Below, piece by piece: positions 33,232-47,406 of a stretch of 64,000 bases of DNA. The first letter of the stretch is position 1. Each line of letters opens with the position of its first letter. Location of the stretch: positions 1,488,001-1,552,000 of the forward strand of contig NC_060027.1 of assembly GCF_021134715.1 (NCBI RefSeq), given 5' to 3'. Under the pieces are notes generated by a model, which did no database searches, had not been told where the DNA came from, and saw nothing but the letters and a program-made list of their open reading frames with translations. The position numbers and the translations under genes are program-made. This stretch comes from Daphnia pulex (Eukaryota; Arthropoda; Branchiopoda; Diplostraca; Daphniidae).

Positions 33232-34316
33232 TCGTAATTACTTTCAACACCCACGCGATCTCTCTACAACAAAATACGTTCCTTCACTTAAAAAAAGAAA
33301 ACTAAACTTTAAAAATATTACAGATAATTTTCATCCTTATAAAATAAAATGTAAAGAATTTCTCCCAATTTTTTTTTTCGATTAAAACATTAAAAACCTA
33401 ATTTTGAAAATAAAAATTTTGTCATAAAACAATGTATTTTTTGTTTTCCTTTTTTGTAAGTATTTTTTGTTTTTTCAATTTTGTGAAATTAAATGGGGGG
33501 AGTGGACTCGGGGTTATACAACATAGTGTGAAACACACGCAAAAAAGAAAGGAATAATTAAATGAATTTAGTTTTTAAATGCGCAAAGAAATTTTGCGAT
33601 TAGATGACAAACAAAAAAAAATGAATTTAAATTAATAAACGCCGCCTCTTTTTTTTTTTAAATGAAGAACAAACACGACAGATGATTGGGGGGAGTGTAA
33701 AAAAAAAATTGTCCATGACTGATGGAAAACGAAATTTTCTAAGCCAATGCGAATTTTTATCAAAATGTGTGAAATGGATATGAATAAATGGATGGGGGAG
33801 GGCAGTTTCCATAGGAGGACGAGACTTGTTTTACACCAGACATGAAATTGTTTCCAAAAAAAAAGAGAAATCTACAATTACCGGAAAAAAATAGTTTGGA
33901 AAAAAAGTTGAAAGAATTTTTCATCTTTCAACAATTTTTGTTTTAATAATATATCGATTAAGAAATAGCGCACCTCTTCTGTGTACACGCACAAACGACA
34001 CGTTTACATTGAAACCCAAAAGGATTATTTTTTTTTTAAAGGGGGGTAGAAACGTGCGGAGATCTACGGCAATTAAACAAACAAAATTGGGCGAGAGATT
34101 AAATCATAAACCGTCCTAATAACTAAATTTCCAGTTAGGGGAGGTGGGCAGGAAAGGTGATTAAGTGTAAATGGGATGGGTGGGTTATAGGGGGCTCTAG
34201 TGGCACTTGGTAAATCCCTGACTGTGCTGCTGCTGCCTTTTTTAAACAAACACATCCGCACGAGAAGAAACGAAAAAATTTGAAAAAAATAATTCCGCAC
34301 CGTACTTGGTTATTTC
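33232..34316. other. Convergent 3' UTR region between BTB-homeodomain and MTSS1-like genes
   Basis: AT-rich DNA with several A and T runs and AATAAA-like signals (for example near 33345 and 33408). No gene is recognised. Confidence 0.5.
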
Positions 34317-37300
34317 TCAATGTTTAAAATGGGGGGATGAGCGATCGGAAGTGGATCGAGCCCTGCGGAGTGAAGTGCCACGACGGATTTGATCCATGAG
34401 CGATTCGCGGTGATGATCGCTTCCGCCGGATTGCTGGTGTTGCTGCCCGTCGTGGTGATTGCGAGCGTTGCGTGATTGCTGGGAGATGGACTCGGCCGGG
34501 CCACCTGGCGAGTGCCCGTGCTGCTGTTGCGCTAATTTGGCGTTCAGCTGATGGACGAAACTCGACTTGGACAACAATCCAGAAACGACTTTACTCCCGC
34601 CGCCGGAATCCTGCGCCAAAATAAAAGAAGGAAATCAATTAAAATCGATTTAAACTTTTTTGAATGGTAAAACTGTTGTGCAACATACGGAATTTGAAGG
34701 ATGACTGGGCATATGTTTGGGCAGCGTTTTATTGTGATTGGCCGGCCCGGCTTTTGACGTCATGTTTTTGGTATTCAAAGTGAACGAGGACGTTGGATGA
34801 TGGTGGGCGTGGTGCTGGTCCAAATGGCGCTGAGCTTTGGGCGTGGTGCCCAGCGTTTTAGCCAATACGGGCGGCGGATGGCCACGCCCTTGCAGCGGAA
34901 TCATCATCGGCGGAGCACCACCACCACCACCAGCACTAGCAGACGATGATGAATCGCTAGTTACCCGCATCGACTGAGCACGGCGGACCACGCCCGGACT
35001 GGCTGGCTGGTGACGTATTTCGTTCAACGTTTTGACGGCGTCAGCCACGCTCAGCGAGCGTTCCGGAATGATGGCCTCTTTCGTGACTGTCGTCGCCCCC
35101 GCTGCCGGCGTGGCGGCAGTATTCCCGACATCTTCTTCGGCCGTTTCCAGAAGGAAATCCGGCGGAGGAGGTAAGGCGGCCAAATCAATCTCGTCAACGG
35201 ATGATGACAGGGGCGCATTCGTTTCCGGAATATGAGGCGGAGCGCACACGACGACGTCTACGTGATGGATTGAATTATGAAATCCATTTGGAAAAATTGT
35301 TATTTTGGCAAATGTTGTTTTTTTTTGTTACCATCAGTGTGATGAGCTTCGTCGACGTTACTGACTTCATGCAAAGTGGCAAACGACGGGATGGATGTCC
35401 TTTTCATAGTCGACATGCGCACACTACCCCTGGGATTCCAATCCGATCCGGCCATCGATCCTTGATCGCCATAACCTTGAAAAATCAAATCAAAATTCAA
35501 ATTTCCCGCGCCTACAACAACAACAACAACAAAAAACAGAAATAAAAAACCGGAATACAAAGTTGTTGGGGTACCTGAAAATGAGGCCGGCCTGCGCAAA
35601 ACTGGCCTTGAACTACTACAAGCCGTAGGAGGAGGAGGAAGAGGAAGGGATTGTTGGTACGGAGGATGGCGCCACATCGAGTCTCTTGATGGGCCATGAC
35701 ACGAACATGCTATCGTGTCCAATGCGGGAGTAGAATGAAAACAAAAAAATAATAATAATCAACAACAACAACAACAGAAAAAAAGCTCTACGACGATCAT
35801 CTACATATAACAGCAGCCAAAAACAATTAAAGACGGAACAGAGTAGGTGGGCGGAGTTACAAAAACAAAAGAAGATGATGCGGTCGTTGTGAGCTAGTCT
35901 AAATACCTTGACCGTCCTCATAAACGGTGCACGATGCCAGCGATGTGTAGATGGCGTGAGAAGCCGGATCGTCTCCGTTCATCGCACAGTTGGCCGCCTG
36001 TTGTTGTTGTTGCTGGCGAAGTTCACTGGCGTTCATATAAACCGGTTGAGGGACAACTGCAACAAAAAAAGACATTTTTAAATTAAAAATTAGAAAGAAA
36101 GAAACCATTTTTCTTTTGTTTTTCGTGATTCAATTGTTTGAATAATTAGAACGGACTCCTTTAACGACGTCCGAAAAAAAAGGCGAATGGCTTTTTGTGT
36201 TGTTGCGTTTGTTCACACTTGATTGCGGTTAAGTTTTCTACGGACTAACGAAGCATTTTGAATCGATTTTTTCGTTGGAAACAAAATGGCCGCCCAACTA
36301 AAAAAGGAAGAATACACACACGGAATAAACCCCCCACCAGCTCAGAGAATTGGAGGATATATAATTATATATTTATAGCCCCTGCGGATGATGATGGATC
36401 CACATAGGGAGCAGCACGACGAGCGTAAAATGAAGAGGAGAATAAAGTGGCCTGGCCGGGGCCCCCCCCCCCTAGAGGGCGTTGTGTATAATAGAGACGG
36501 GACACACACACACGTACTCATATCAGGCGCTGCTTGATGAAAGTCGGGCAAGATTGAGGATGCCGGCTGATTATTCTCCTCCGTCTGCTGTTTCTGCTTC
36601 TGCTGCTGTAAAAGTAAAGAGTTTTTCTTGTTGACTTTCTCCGGTTTGGTTTTGGCCGTCGGCGGCGGCACGACAGGACGTTCCAGCGACGAGCAGCGCT
36701 GCGGTAAAGGCGGGCGCCCAGCGGTGCTCTGATTACCGCCCGTTCCCAGACTCTCCTGGCTCCCGCTTCCGTTGTTGCCTCCAGCCTTTAATTCGCGACA
36801 GCGTCTCAACGTTTCGTATTCCGGCGATTCTGTTGATTCAAATTTTTAAATAAGTTAAAAAGTTAAAATGAATTTTAAAAAATTCGGCTGACCAGTTGGC
36901 GTCGAATTGTTGGTCCGGTCGAATTTGTCGGTGCTGCTGGCGCACGAACTTTGTCCGGTGGTCGACGACGACGACGAGTATTGCTCCAGCGGCTGGAATG
37001 TGTAGACGGAGAGGGCCGCTCTTTGGTGGTGGCCTTTCTCGTAGGCCGTCGAAATTGTGTGCGGCCTCTCGTTGATCATCACCATGTGGCTGCTGTTGCT
37101 GGCCGTCCGATCAAACTGGACCGTCTCCTGATAATATACCCCCGAAAAAATCAATTAAAAATCTATTCCGTTTCATCAAAGTTATATGATAAAAGAAGCG
37201 AACAAAAGCAAAAGCAAAAGAAGAGATATCAAAAGTTAGTTAGCCCAGTGTTAATATACTTGAAGGTTTGGCCAAGTGGAGCCCATTCCGGGTGGATAAG

Positions 37301-40300
37301 GAGTGCAGGGCGTGCTCGAGTTGCTGTTGGAACTCGAACACTCTCCGCTGGAATTGCTGGAAGAAACCAGTACCACCTTTTTGTGTTCACAAGAAGATAT
37401 AAATGATAGATCGACAGAAAAGAAAAGCTGCTGGAACAAACGCACACAGACACACAAAAAGAAATAAGAGAAAAAAAGTTGTTGGTGGTGGGGGCACAGT
37501 ACCTCCTGGGCCAGCAATTGATTGGAGGGCGGTGATGAGTTGGGTCTGTAAAGAACGAGCGTGTCCTGAGACGTGAAACCGGAATCTTGAGAAGAAACGC
37601 TAGACAGTCTCACTCCGGCGTTGACTCCGGCCACTTGAGAAAGCGATCGGTGCCGGATATGTTGCTGCTGTTGCTGCATCGCATGACTAGGCGAATTCAT
37701 CAATTGGTTCTATTTCATATAATTTAATTTAATTCAATTAGTTTTTCTTAAAAAGTTTTTTTCAATTTTTGTTTCCATTTCCGTTACTTGAGAATGAGAA
37801 GCGACGCTTCCGCTCGACGAGCTGTGGATCGAACCCAAACTGCACATGGAAGACTTGCGTGACCCCAGTGAACTGGGACTGCTGGGCGGCGTCTGTAGAG
37901 CCCAGTGATTGTGGTCTGTCGTGCCCTTCAACTCGGAAATCATCTGACGGATGTCGACCAAATAAAATGTGTGACACACGAGGATATTTTTAAGTTTAAT
38001 TTTTTTACTTGTTCGGTTGATGACGGCAATGAGAACGGGTCAGCCGTGTGCTTGTCCAGTTGAGTAATGATCTCCTCCAGGTGACTCAATTCAGCCATCA
38101 TGGACATTTCTTCACTCTGTACAAATAAAACAAATTGTCAAGACATTTTCCTTCCGCCGGAATTGATTGTTTTACCATGACGGGCTTGAGGCAGGCGACA
38201 AATAGGCAATAGCGACTGCGCTCCTCGACCAGGGCCGATTTCAGGGCCTGTTTCTCCGTTTCCTGTTCCAAAATGGCAGAAAATTTAAATGAGAAAATTC
38301 AACTCAAATTGGGAAGCAGCAGGGGGGAAATTTCCAAAGAGAAGAACAAGACTAAAAGGAGGAGGAGAAAAACCAATAATCAATAGTCCAGTGACTGGAG
38401 AAAATAAAAGAAGGGGGGAGGTGGATAGCCTCTAGCGTCAGATTACCGAATAAGTCCTTATTTGGATTTTCATTCAACTTTTTTTTTTCGTCTACTAGGA
38501 TTCTTTTTCTATGAGCTTTGACTCAATAATAATCTCCTTATTGTTTGTTTTTTTCAATCTCCCCCCTCTGTTTGAAGAGAGCGGGGAGGGGAAAGTTAAA
38601 TAAATAAGAAATAATGTTTTACCTGGAGGAGGGCTAGACGTGAATTGAGGTCGATTTGAGCGGCGTCAGCTGCACGGAGTAGCTCCTGATTGGCGGCGTT
38701 GAGTTGACGGTCGCCAACGGTGGTGTTGCCGGCGTTCATCTGCTGGTTCGTCGATCCAGCCATTCCACTCCGGATCTTTTTGGCTTTCTTCTGCCATCGC
38801 TGAGCCTCCGCCGTTCTCTTCTTAATATCCGCTCTGACTTTCTTGTACTCTGCACAGATCCAGCCCCCCCCCCAAGGGACGAACGGAAAACAAAACAAAA
38901 AGGAGAAGAAAACTCGATCAAGAAAATGTACAAAACATGTGCGGGGATTGTGCCAAGTCACGGCCGATTCTTCTTGTTTCCCCATTTCTCTCACGTACCT
39001 TTTGAGTGCTCTTTGTCCAGGTTGACCACCATTTTCTTCCATTCTTCCAGTTTGTCGTGTAGCGGCAGAACCAGGCACTCCATCAGGGCGCTAGAAAATG
39101 TCATCGGAAAAAATTCAATTCCCAGGAATTTATAAAGTCAAAAAATAAATTCTTAAAATATTCAAAACTGTTTAGTATGAAGGATCACGTCGTCTGCCAC
39201 ACAACAAACACTTAATATATTTCCAACCTGTCCTTTTCAATTATTCCAAATCAAATTATAATCATATGGATTTGCAGCTTGTTGAGGGAATCGTGCGTAT
39301 GCGTGCGTGTGTCAATAACCCGGGTACCTTTATTTTTTTATTTTATGACCAGGCACGTCTCCCCACCCCCTTCCTACCTGGAACACACACAAAAAACAAA
39401 AATTTTTCCCTCCTCATCATCATTTTGTGAAAAGTAACAAAACCGGGCGGGGTTCAAAAAAAAATTCGTTACTGGACCGTTCACGCGTGAAACGTGAGTC
39501 CACGAAACGAGGAAACAAAAGTTGCTACCGGGCTTTTTTTTTTGTTCCAACTATTGTAGGGCTCTTCTACGAAAAACAGTCCCCCTTTGGTTCTCTATAA
39601 GGAATTTCATTTTGTTAGTTTCACATTTGGTTCAGTCGACTGTGATGTGGAACCCAATTTACACGAGGTGGGCCCGCCGAGGGAGGGGGGTGCAAGAAGG
39701 GACGACGTACGGGTATTATCATTTTACGACACACACACACACAAAATAAGTGAAGCTGTCCAAAAGTCGTTGTTGGGTTATTTGGCCTCCTATTATTATT
39801 TTATTTTATTTTTACCTGGTGAATGTTTTGAGCCGGGCTTCGACGGCTTTGTGGCGGAGGCAGATTCTCGTGAGGACCGTGCCGATATCTTTGGTAGCTC
39901 CTGCGGAACAACAACAACAACAACAAAAGAGAAAGAAAAAATAAATAAATGGAAAATCAATGAAGACAAAACCGACAGATATTTTCTTTTGATGGTTGTT
40001 GATGTCTGCCCCAATAGGGAAGAACATCCGGATGAAAGATCAAAAACAGCTGATGACCAGAGAGTTATATATATAAAAGAGAGAAAAAGTAGGGCGTTTG
40101 TTATGAACGCTACATAACACGCGTGGCAAAGAGGGTGAGACTTTGACGTTTCAGATGAGGGGGCCACACACACCAGAGGGGTGTTGAGGAGAGAGAGAAA
40201 CCGAAAATAGAATGTACACACACACAAATGGTGGCTGGATAAATAGAAAGAAACGACTAGGGGGAGAGAGAGTAAAAAAAAATCTTAACTTTTACACGTT

Positions 40301-42762
40301 TTGTTTTTTTAAAAATCGTACACAAAAGTTGTGTTGGGTCATTTGAACATCCGAACAAGGTGAACATCGTGACTGATTCAATTTTCATCCGTACACGGAA
40401 TCCGGCAATGAGAAACACACAAAGGAGGAGGAAAAATTCCTTGTAAAAAGAGAGAAAGAAAGGGCCCGCCATGTACAAGAAAAGAAGTAGTACTTCCGGA
40501 GGATGTCGTTGATTGAATTACAGAAAGAACTTGGCTCCTTAGTGGCTTGGGTGAGAAGAAGACTAGGAGCTTTTTTCTTTTTCTTTTTGGTACCATCATC
40601 ATTAAACCAATAAGAAAAAAAGAGGTTGTGTCATCATCTTTTTTAAAAGAAAAGAGTTTTGTTTGACATGAGGTGGTCCCCTATTGCGGTTTCCTCTTTC
40701 TTTGGTGCACGAACCAAATTTGATGGACAAGAAAAATACACGTCGAGTGGCTCTCTCTCTCTCCTTGTGATCAATAAATTCAACAGTCGAGTGTATCTCT
40801 GGCCTGACTCGCAGATGGTTTTGTCGTGTTCTATTAGATTTCCTCACTCTCTCGTTCGCTAGAGACTTTTTCGGCTAACAAAAAGGGGGCGGATGAGGGT
40901 CTGTGTAGAATAGTCGTGGAATGAAGGAGCTCCGGATGAAAAGCAAGAGACGAGGGTGAATGAAAGTGATGGATCCAAACCAGGAGGGGGGAAGGTATTG
41001 ATCTGTCCTAGTCCCTACACACACAGGGGCTCCTAGTTTTTCCTTCCTTCTTTTTTGGCTCCTGAACGTTTCCAGCACGCGCAGGAGGCAGCCACTGGAC
41101 ACGGGAGATATTATAGGGGGGGTTAGAACATTGTCCAGGAGAGAGTCTTGGCGCTAATACACGGCTGACATTTTCTTCACGACACAAGAGAGAAAAAATG
41201 ACGGATGGATGGGCGATCACGAGAGCGTGAATTCTCGCAATTATCTCCACCGATTCCACACGACCAAAAAGATTATCGAATTTCTTTTCCCCAATACAAA
41301 TAAGAAGATCGCCTTGAGGTCAAACAAATTGATTCGACTTTTATTCGCTTGGCCTTTTTTCTTCGTTCGTTCGTTCGTGATCGATCGCATTTATTCATAA
41401 GGGAGAGAGCCTTGGGGGCTTTTTATTTGTTCAGCATTCCGTCATGATCATCGATCACTTTCGTCGCTACTCTACATTTTTCCCATCTTCTTTCTTCTTT
41501 CTGCTGTTGTGTTTTGTTGGAACGTCGGCAACCCTGGAGCGTCGTCTAGGGGGCGTCGGCCTCTCTCTACCTTGGCTACTATGTAACTCTGGCGGCCAAT
41601 TCTTTTTTGTCAAAACTACTACACAACGGGAAAACCCAGAAAACAAATTGGCGGAAAAACTGATTTTTCCTGTCTCGCCAAGGTGGTCTCAACAGGTGTC
41701 AGAAGATTCTTTATCAGTAATATCATCAAAGATATTTGTTTGTTGTCTGGAAATTATTTGGGTTTTTACCTTTGGCGTTGGTAGCCGAGTCGGCAATCTT
41801 CTGAAAGGCATCCAAATAGGCGGCGATGACTGATAACGTCGATCTGTTTGTAAAAAAATAAAAAGAATCAAATATCGTATTAAAGATAACCAAACTTTTT
41901 AAAAAAATAAAAATGATGAAAAGAAGATACGACATTCTCAAGTTTTCACAGAAAGAGAATTTGACACCTCACAATGCCGATGGGGCATTGCGGTCTAAAC
42001 CGCAACACGATCGGAGTCCATGACATTGAGAATGTTTCTTGTTATTATTTCCATAAACTTTTTCTTTTTCGTGGGAGGGAATGAAAATTTTGTGCGCAGA
42101 AATCAATACCTCTTCCCTCCCTGAATCCTTCAGGGTCCAATTGTTGGAAATAAAAAAAAAAATTCCAGTCGACCGGAAGAGTTGGAGGTTATTGACCAAT
42201 TCTTATTTTACACAACAAAGACAAAGAAGAAGAGACACAAATGTTTCAGACTCACTTGAGCGCAGTGTGAAGTTTCGAGGCTTTCGATAAGAAATCTTCC
42301 CAGAGTGGAGCGCCAACCTGTAAATATAATCAATTTCCATCAAAACTTGTTTTCTCCATTCAAAACTTGATATATACACACAAAAAAACAACATTTAACT
42401 TACACACAAGTCTACACCGCACCCATAAAAGATAATTTTTTGAAAAAAAATTGTGTTTTTCTGAGCGCGGGCAATTAAGTGCCCGAGGCGGTTCTAGTTT
42501 TTAAGACCCTTCAAAACATCTGCTTCACCGGAAGTTTACTACAACTACCCCAGCACACACACACAACCACCGTTGTTGTATATACCATCAACTCGGCAGA
42601 CCCACCATTTTTGTTCTTTTTCTCTTCCCGTTACAATATATATATCGACCACACATGTTAAAAAAGAAGAAGAACATTCTTTACCTTCATGTCGGTGATG
42701 ATTTGGTGGAAGAGAGCACCCATGGCGCTGCCAAACTCCTTGTCCACCGTTAGTGTCTCCAT
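34317..42762 (-). CDS. mim: MTSS1/missing-in-metastasis homologue (I-BAR and WH2 actin regulator)
   Basis: Eighteen coding exons on the minus strand: 42762-42685, 42317-42256, 41843-41770, 39900-39816, 39090-38999, 38849-38623, 38262-38176, 38116-38009, 37943-37788, 37709-37503, 37376-37260, 37127-36893, 36829-36518, 36056-35907, 35709-35575, 35475-35332, 35257-34689, 34610-34317. They encode 1,043 residues. Exons 1-8 form the IMD/I-BAR domain that bends membranes and binds Rac and actin: FGSAMGALFHQIITDMK, PLWEDFLSKASKL, AAYLDAFQKIADSATNAKG, LEEWKKMVVNLDKEHSKEYK and ETEKQALKSALVEERSRYC. Next come the family's TPPSSPSSLGSRKSSMCS and VRLSSVSSQDSGF motifs, then long Ser/Pro/Gln-rich segments. 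The extreme C-terminus is a WH2 actin-monomer motif (LMDQIRRGTSLRRA). A 5' non-coding exon upstream is likely. Identification is firm; alternative splicing of the linker exons is likely but not shown. Confidence 0.93.
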
Positions 42763-44092
42763 AATAAATGTTGTTCTTTTTTCCTTTTTTTCCAAATTGA
42801 GATTTACGAACGTCCTTCCAGCGAGGGGAATGTCAAACAACTTGTACTTTCGTTGGCCACATTTCTTTACCAATTCACTCCAGTTCTCTCCATTTGGTTA
42901 GTAAACTCCGACAACAGCTTTTTCTTTTCCCCCCTTTTTTGGGATGGCAGCGTGGGGCCCCAAATAGAGAAATATATGGCCAACTTAACTGTAAGTCGCC
43001 TCGTGTTGTGTCCAAAACAGTTAGGGCTATCACACACTCGGCATCAAACACACACAAAAAGCCTAAGGGCGACACTTTTCTTTCACCGTTACACACCAGA
43101 AACAACCACACAGCTTCTTTGATGAAAACTACTACCGAGTTTTTCTTTCCTACTTCATCGACACACACCACTCGAACCTTAATTTTGTGTATGCCCAACT
43201 CAAACGAAGCTTTTCCTTTGGTAGATAGAGTTATTTTAGAAAAATGGCTAGCACAGACACGTTGGTGTGGTGGGAAGCTCGCGTTGGGGGCTACTAACTT
43301 GATAGAACTCTGCCGCACGGGAGGTCTACTACAACAGTTTCGCCTATCAAAGGGGAGGGGGGAGAAAAATTAATCGAAGCTCCGCCTACTCGCTAGACAT
43401 CTAGCGGTTGGAATAAAAACTACCAACAATTTTTTCTTTTTTTAAATTTCTCTCTCAGGCGAAAGTTTTGAGGTAGAAAATAAAACGCACATGTTTAGCT
43501 ACAGGACCATATGCACGACGGGCTGAAATGTGTTGGTTGCCAGCGTGATAACATCGTCAACGCCGAGATCTCTCGTGCGTGTTTGTTATTCGAGTGGAGT
43601 AGTAGTTGCTCCTTGTATTCAAGGACGCCATTTTTTTCGAAAAAAATATAAAAAGGGAACGAAAAAACTTGAACACACAACAACGGACACTACGGATGAG
43701 TGAAAAACCACTTGAAAAACAAAAGCCCAACACTACACAATAAAAAACACTTGTCTCTTTTTTCCCCTGCTATTATAATCTCGACACACTTTGCGGAAAA
43801 AAGAAAAGTGTTAACGTTTGCCAAACAATTCTTGTTTTGCAAAAATAAAAACGACTCGGGTGTTGGTTGGGTATCAGCAACGTGACCTATTTGACTGTCT
43901 AGCTGAGATATTATGACTAGGAAAATAAAAATGTGAATCTGAAATTGGCGAATGAATTTCCTTTTTGACGAGATCGGGTGACGTCGCCACTCGGGTTTCA
44001 GGGGAGGTGGGAAAAAATCATCGATTTGATTTTCTTTTAATAAAATTGGATGACGAGGAGGAGGGGATTTAAAAGGGAAGAGGAGAGAGAGA
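42763..44092. other. 5' flank of the MTSS1-like gene and 3' flank of the receptor gene
   Basis: No supported coding exon is seen. The overlapping ORFs at 42875-43373 on both strands lack domains and splice context. They are likely UTR or promoter sequence of the MTSS1-like gene. Confidence 0.4.
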
Positions 44093-46669
44093 TCATTTTG
44101 TCGAGGGAGATTGACAAACGTCATCATCTTGACGATGGCCATTTGAATATCCTTGTCGTCCGAGTTCCGCCAGTAACGCAGTCTGGTCGCCAGGCCAATG
44201 ATACGATCGATAGGGAGTCAGCAAACAAAAAGAACCGCTCTGGTTTCCTGCTCCTGGAATATCGAGGTCGTCGTCGTCGTCGTCAAATCTGCAAACGAAG
44301 CAAAAGCCAAAATGGAGAAACTTGATTTCCTCTTTTTTTATTTTCTTTCATTTCTTCTTTTAAATAAAGCTTACCGAACGGCAAAAACTTGCCGATAGAC
44401 ATTGCTGCCATCAATGTGATGGAGGAGCTGATTGAGCCGGTAACAGCAAACAGGATCCAAATCATCGTCCTGATCCATTTGGCCGTCTCGATGGCAATTA
44501 TCTCCTAGTAGCCTGTTTGTAGTAGTAGTAGTCGTCGTTATTCTTCTACTTCTGAGAAACCTTTCCTGACAACGCAACATCTCCGGACACAAGAAGATCA
44601 CGACTCGGATATTGTTGCTGCTACTGCTGGATAGACCAGCAGCCACTTGGAGGTGATTAGAGAACCACTCAACTCCCTCGACGATTGCCAAATCTTCATC
44701 GTCTGCATCATCTAGAATCTTTTTGGAGAAGGAAAAAACATGTCAAGGACGTTTGATTGTTAACAAATCCCCGCGGCTGTCAATCGATTAGATTAGAAAT
44801 GTATTTTTTTATTTCTACTCTATACATACATACCAGACTGTTGGGCACGTAATTCCGGATGGCTTCCTTCAAATGAGAAACGTGACGAGCTAATCGGCTC
44901 ATCGATCGGCTGCTGTACAGGAATAGAATGGGGATCACTCCTGTTGACGACGATGGATTCTCTCTCAAGAGACCGGATTCAGCAGTGCTGTTGAAATCGT
45001 CGAGCGATAGTCTCGGAAACATTTTCCGTCTTAACAGCAAATAAATAACGACGGATAAGGCCAGCAGAATAACGACAGAGCCCGTCACCCAGTAGGCCAG
45101 CGTTGTGGAAAAGCCGGAGCGATACGTCAGCACCATGCCGGGATTTCCTATAAATGAATCACGCAAGCCATCATTCATAATTCATGATTACAGGACAAAG
45201 TGATTGAATTCATTACGGGAGAGTTGGACTATGTTGCTGTAACGAGTGCACGTCTTTTCCGGGTCAATCAACGGCGGATGACATCGATCGTCGTCGGGGA
45301 CCACCACGACGCAATAATAGCCGGCGGATAAGTTGGCGAACGTAATCACGCTCCATTCCTCCTGCCAGAGATAATCGATGATGGACGAGGGCTCATCGTC
45401 GTCATCTTCTTCTTCTTCTTCATCCTCGAACGTGACGGTCAAGTGTCGGTTATTGATGGGGTCGTCCGTTTCGTGACAGACCATCAAGTCAGCGTCAATG
45501 TCGTCGTGTCGAAAGAGTTCGACGTGATAGGAGAGAAATCCAGCGGCGTCCGCATCGGCGTCCAGTTTGATAAACAGACTCAGGTCGCCCGGTTGGCCGC
45601 TGGCCGATAAATCCAGGCTCAAGTTCCACTTGAAGACGTCGTATTCCGTGACGTCGGTCCGCAAATAAATCGGCCGCTCCAGCAGTTGATGGGCGATGCG
45701 AATCGAGTCGTCGTGGTAAAACGCCAAGCGAAAGCAGTAACATCCGGTATAGATATGTTCCAGCAACACTGACGCCCGCTTCTGTGTGTGTGTCATCATC
45801 AAGTTACTTTAGACGCGCACAACTCTCATCTTATGACCTCATTTGTTTTGGGGTTTTGTTTTGGTTAAAGAGAAAGAAAAATATGTTTTTTTATCAGATT
45901 TGTTTCGTTTACCCAGTCAACTGGAACGTCTTGGTCGCATTTGACGTTTCCAGCAGTCGAGTCGAGAAACCGTGTCCAGCAAATTCGGCGTGACTGGACG
46001 ACAGTGGCGGCTTCTACCGTCAGCGGATGACTGTAGCAAGTGACTCGTGCAGCCGGGCAGTCGCCACCATCGCCCGGCCATCTCAAGACTTCAACTTTGA
46101 AATTGTTGACAGATCGACGGCGCCAGCCAGCCCTGGTGAAGTTGGAGCCTAAAACAGTCCGCTCGAGATTGATGTCCAGGAGCGCAGTCCGTCTCTTAGG
46201 ATCGTAATCGACTGCACACAGCAACAGCACACATAAATGTCACAGAAAAAGGGATAGTAGTTAATAAGATAAGAGGTCCAATGTCAACCCCAAAAACAAT
46301 CTGGCAAAAGCCCAAAAATCGGGGCTCTTTCTCAAAAGAAAAGGAAAAACAAGAATAAAAATAAAAACCTGATGTCGGTTGGTGGTGGTGTTGTTGGGTG
46401 GACAACTTTCTCTTGGCTAGTCGCTCATGTCCTCCTGTTTCACTGGAACGACTGGGAGAATAAGTTTGTGCTGTTGAAGTAGATGCCTTGATTGTAGTTT
46501 GGTCAATTGACACAAATAAGAAAGTAAAAGTTGTCGATAGTTTGGCGAGATATGACAAATATTCATATACACTCTCTCAAACAAAGCACAAAGAAAAAAC
46601 ATGTCAAACATTTCATACCTGTCCTATTAGCAGTGCCAGCCACAGGGAGAGCCAGAATTCGTTACGCAT
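44093..46669 (-). CDS. Single-pass receptor with SEFIR-like cytoplasmic domain (IL-17 receptor-like)
   Basis: Seven exons on the minus strand (46669-46619, 46486-46369, 46211-45913, 45781-45217, 45147-44830, 44711-44375, 44288-44093) encode 627 residues. The first exon is a signal peptide, MRNEFWLSLWLALLIG. The ~325-residue ectodomain has scattered cysteines (for example CPAARVTCYSHP, YCVVVVPDDDRCHPP) and an acidic tract of more than ten Glu/Asp. A membrane segment, YWVTGSVVILLALSVVIYLL, is followed by basic residues. The cytoplasmic part has VIPILFLYSSRS, EGVEWFSNHL and NIRVVIFLCPEM, the pattern of SEFIR domains, which signal through Act1-type adaptors in animal IL-17 pathways. The family call rests on architecture and motif spacing. 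The donor of exon 5 (after 44830) was chosen by frame; an alternative is 44834. Confidence 0.65.
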
Positions 46670-47406
46670 TCTACTCGGTCGTGACAACCGAAGAGAAATG
46701 ATCAAAAGTCCACCTGAATGCGACATCAAACGGTCAAGCAAAAATAGCAAACAAACAAATGGAAAAGAACTTTTTAAACGAAAAGGAAAAATATTTGACA
46801 TTCTTATCTTTAAGGACGTTATCGGCATAACAGGATCTCAAGAGATAATATTGAGTGACTCACCCGAGCAGCTGGGCCTTTCCGCGGGCGGGAATTTTTT
46901 TAAAAACCTGTTTAAAGCAGCTGGAAAGGGGGAAAAGAATTTCAAAGTTATTCATATTAAAAAAATTTAAAAAAAAAATAATAATTTACGCAACAATAAA
47001 ATTGAAATGACTTTTTTAAAAGACGAAAAAACGAAATTGTATTTTCGAACATTTGTTGTTTTTTTTTTGTTGTTTTTTGTTTGTTTTTCTTTCACTTTGA
47101 TGAGGGGTGGAGTTGAACCGAATTAAATCTGAGCGTCTCCGTTGGTGAAGGAAAAATATTTCTCCAAAAAAACAAATTCAATGACAACAACAAACAAAAA
47201 TAACTGAAACCAATTTGAGGGATGGAAAGAAAAGGAGAAAAAAAGAAACGAGAGGATCAATAATCAACGGGTTGACTGGTTGCAATTCTCTTTTTTTGTT
47301 TGTTTGTTCCAGCGATACAGCAGCACGGGTGAGGGGGGGGGGGCTAGAAAGGAAAAGAAAGCACCGGAATTAACAGGATTTTTCTATAAATTTTGTCTTT
47401 CAATAT
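46670..47406. other. Promoter of the receptor gene and 3' flank of the aminopeptidase gene
   Basis: AT-rich, with A and T runs and a G run near 47332-47342. No coding exon is seen. Confidence 0.4.

Noticed and set aside
34800-35250. Plus-strand ORF opposite the MTSS1-like exon
   Set aside because: Antisense shadow of the exon encoding the Pro/Ser/His-rich linker.
39522-40862. Several ORFs on both strands in the long MTSS1-like introns
   Set aside because: Low-complexity translations of GT/CA- and T-rich intron sequence, with no domains.
42875-43373. ORFs of 147 and 159 residues on opposite strands upstream of the MTSS1-like start
   Set aside because: They overlap each other on opposite strands, have no domain, and lie in the expected 5' UTR/promoter of the MTSS1-like gene.
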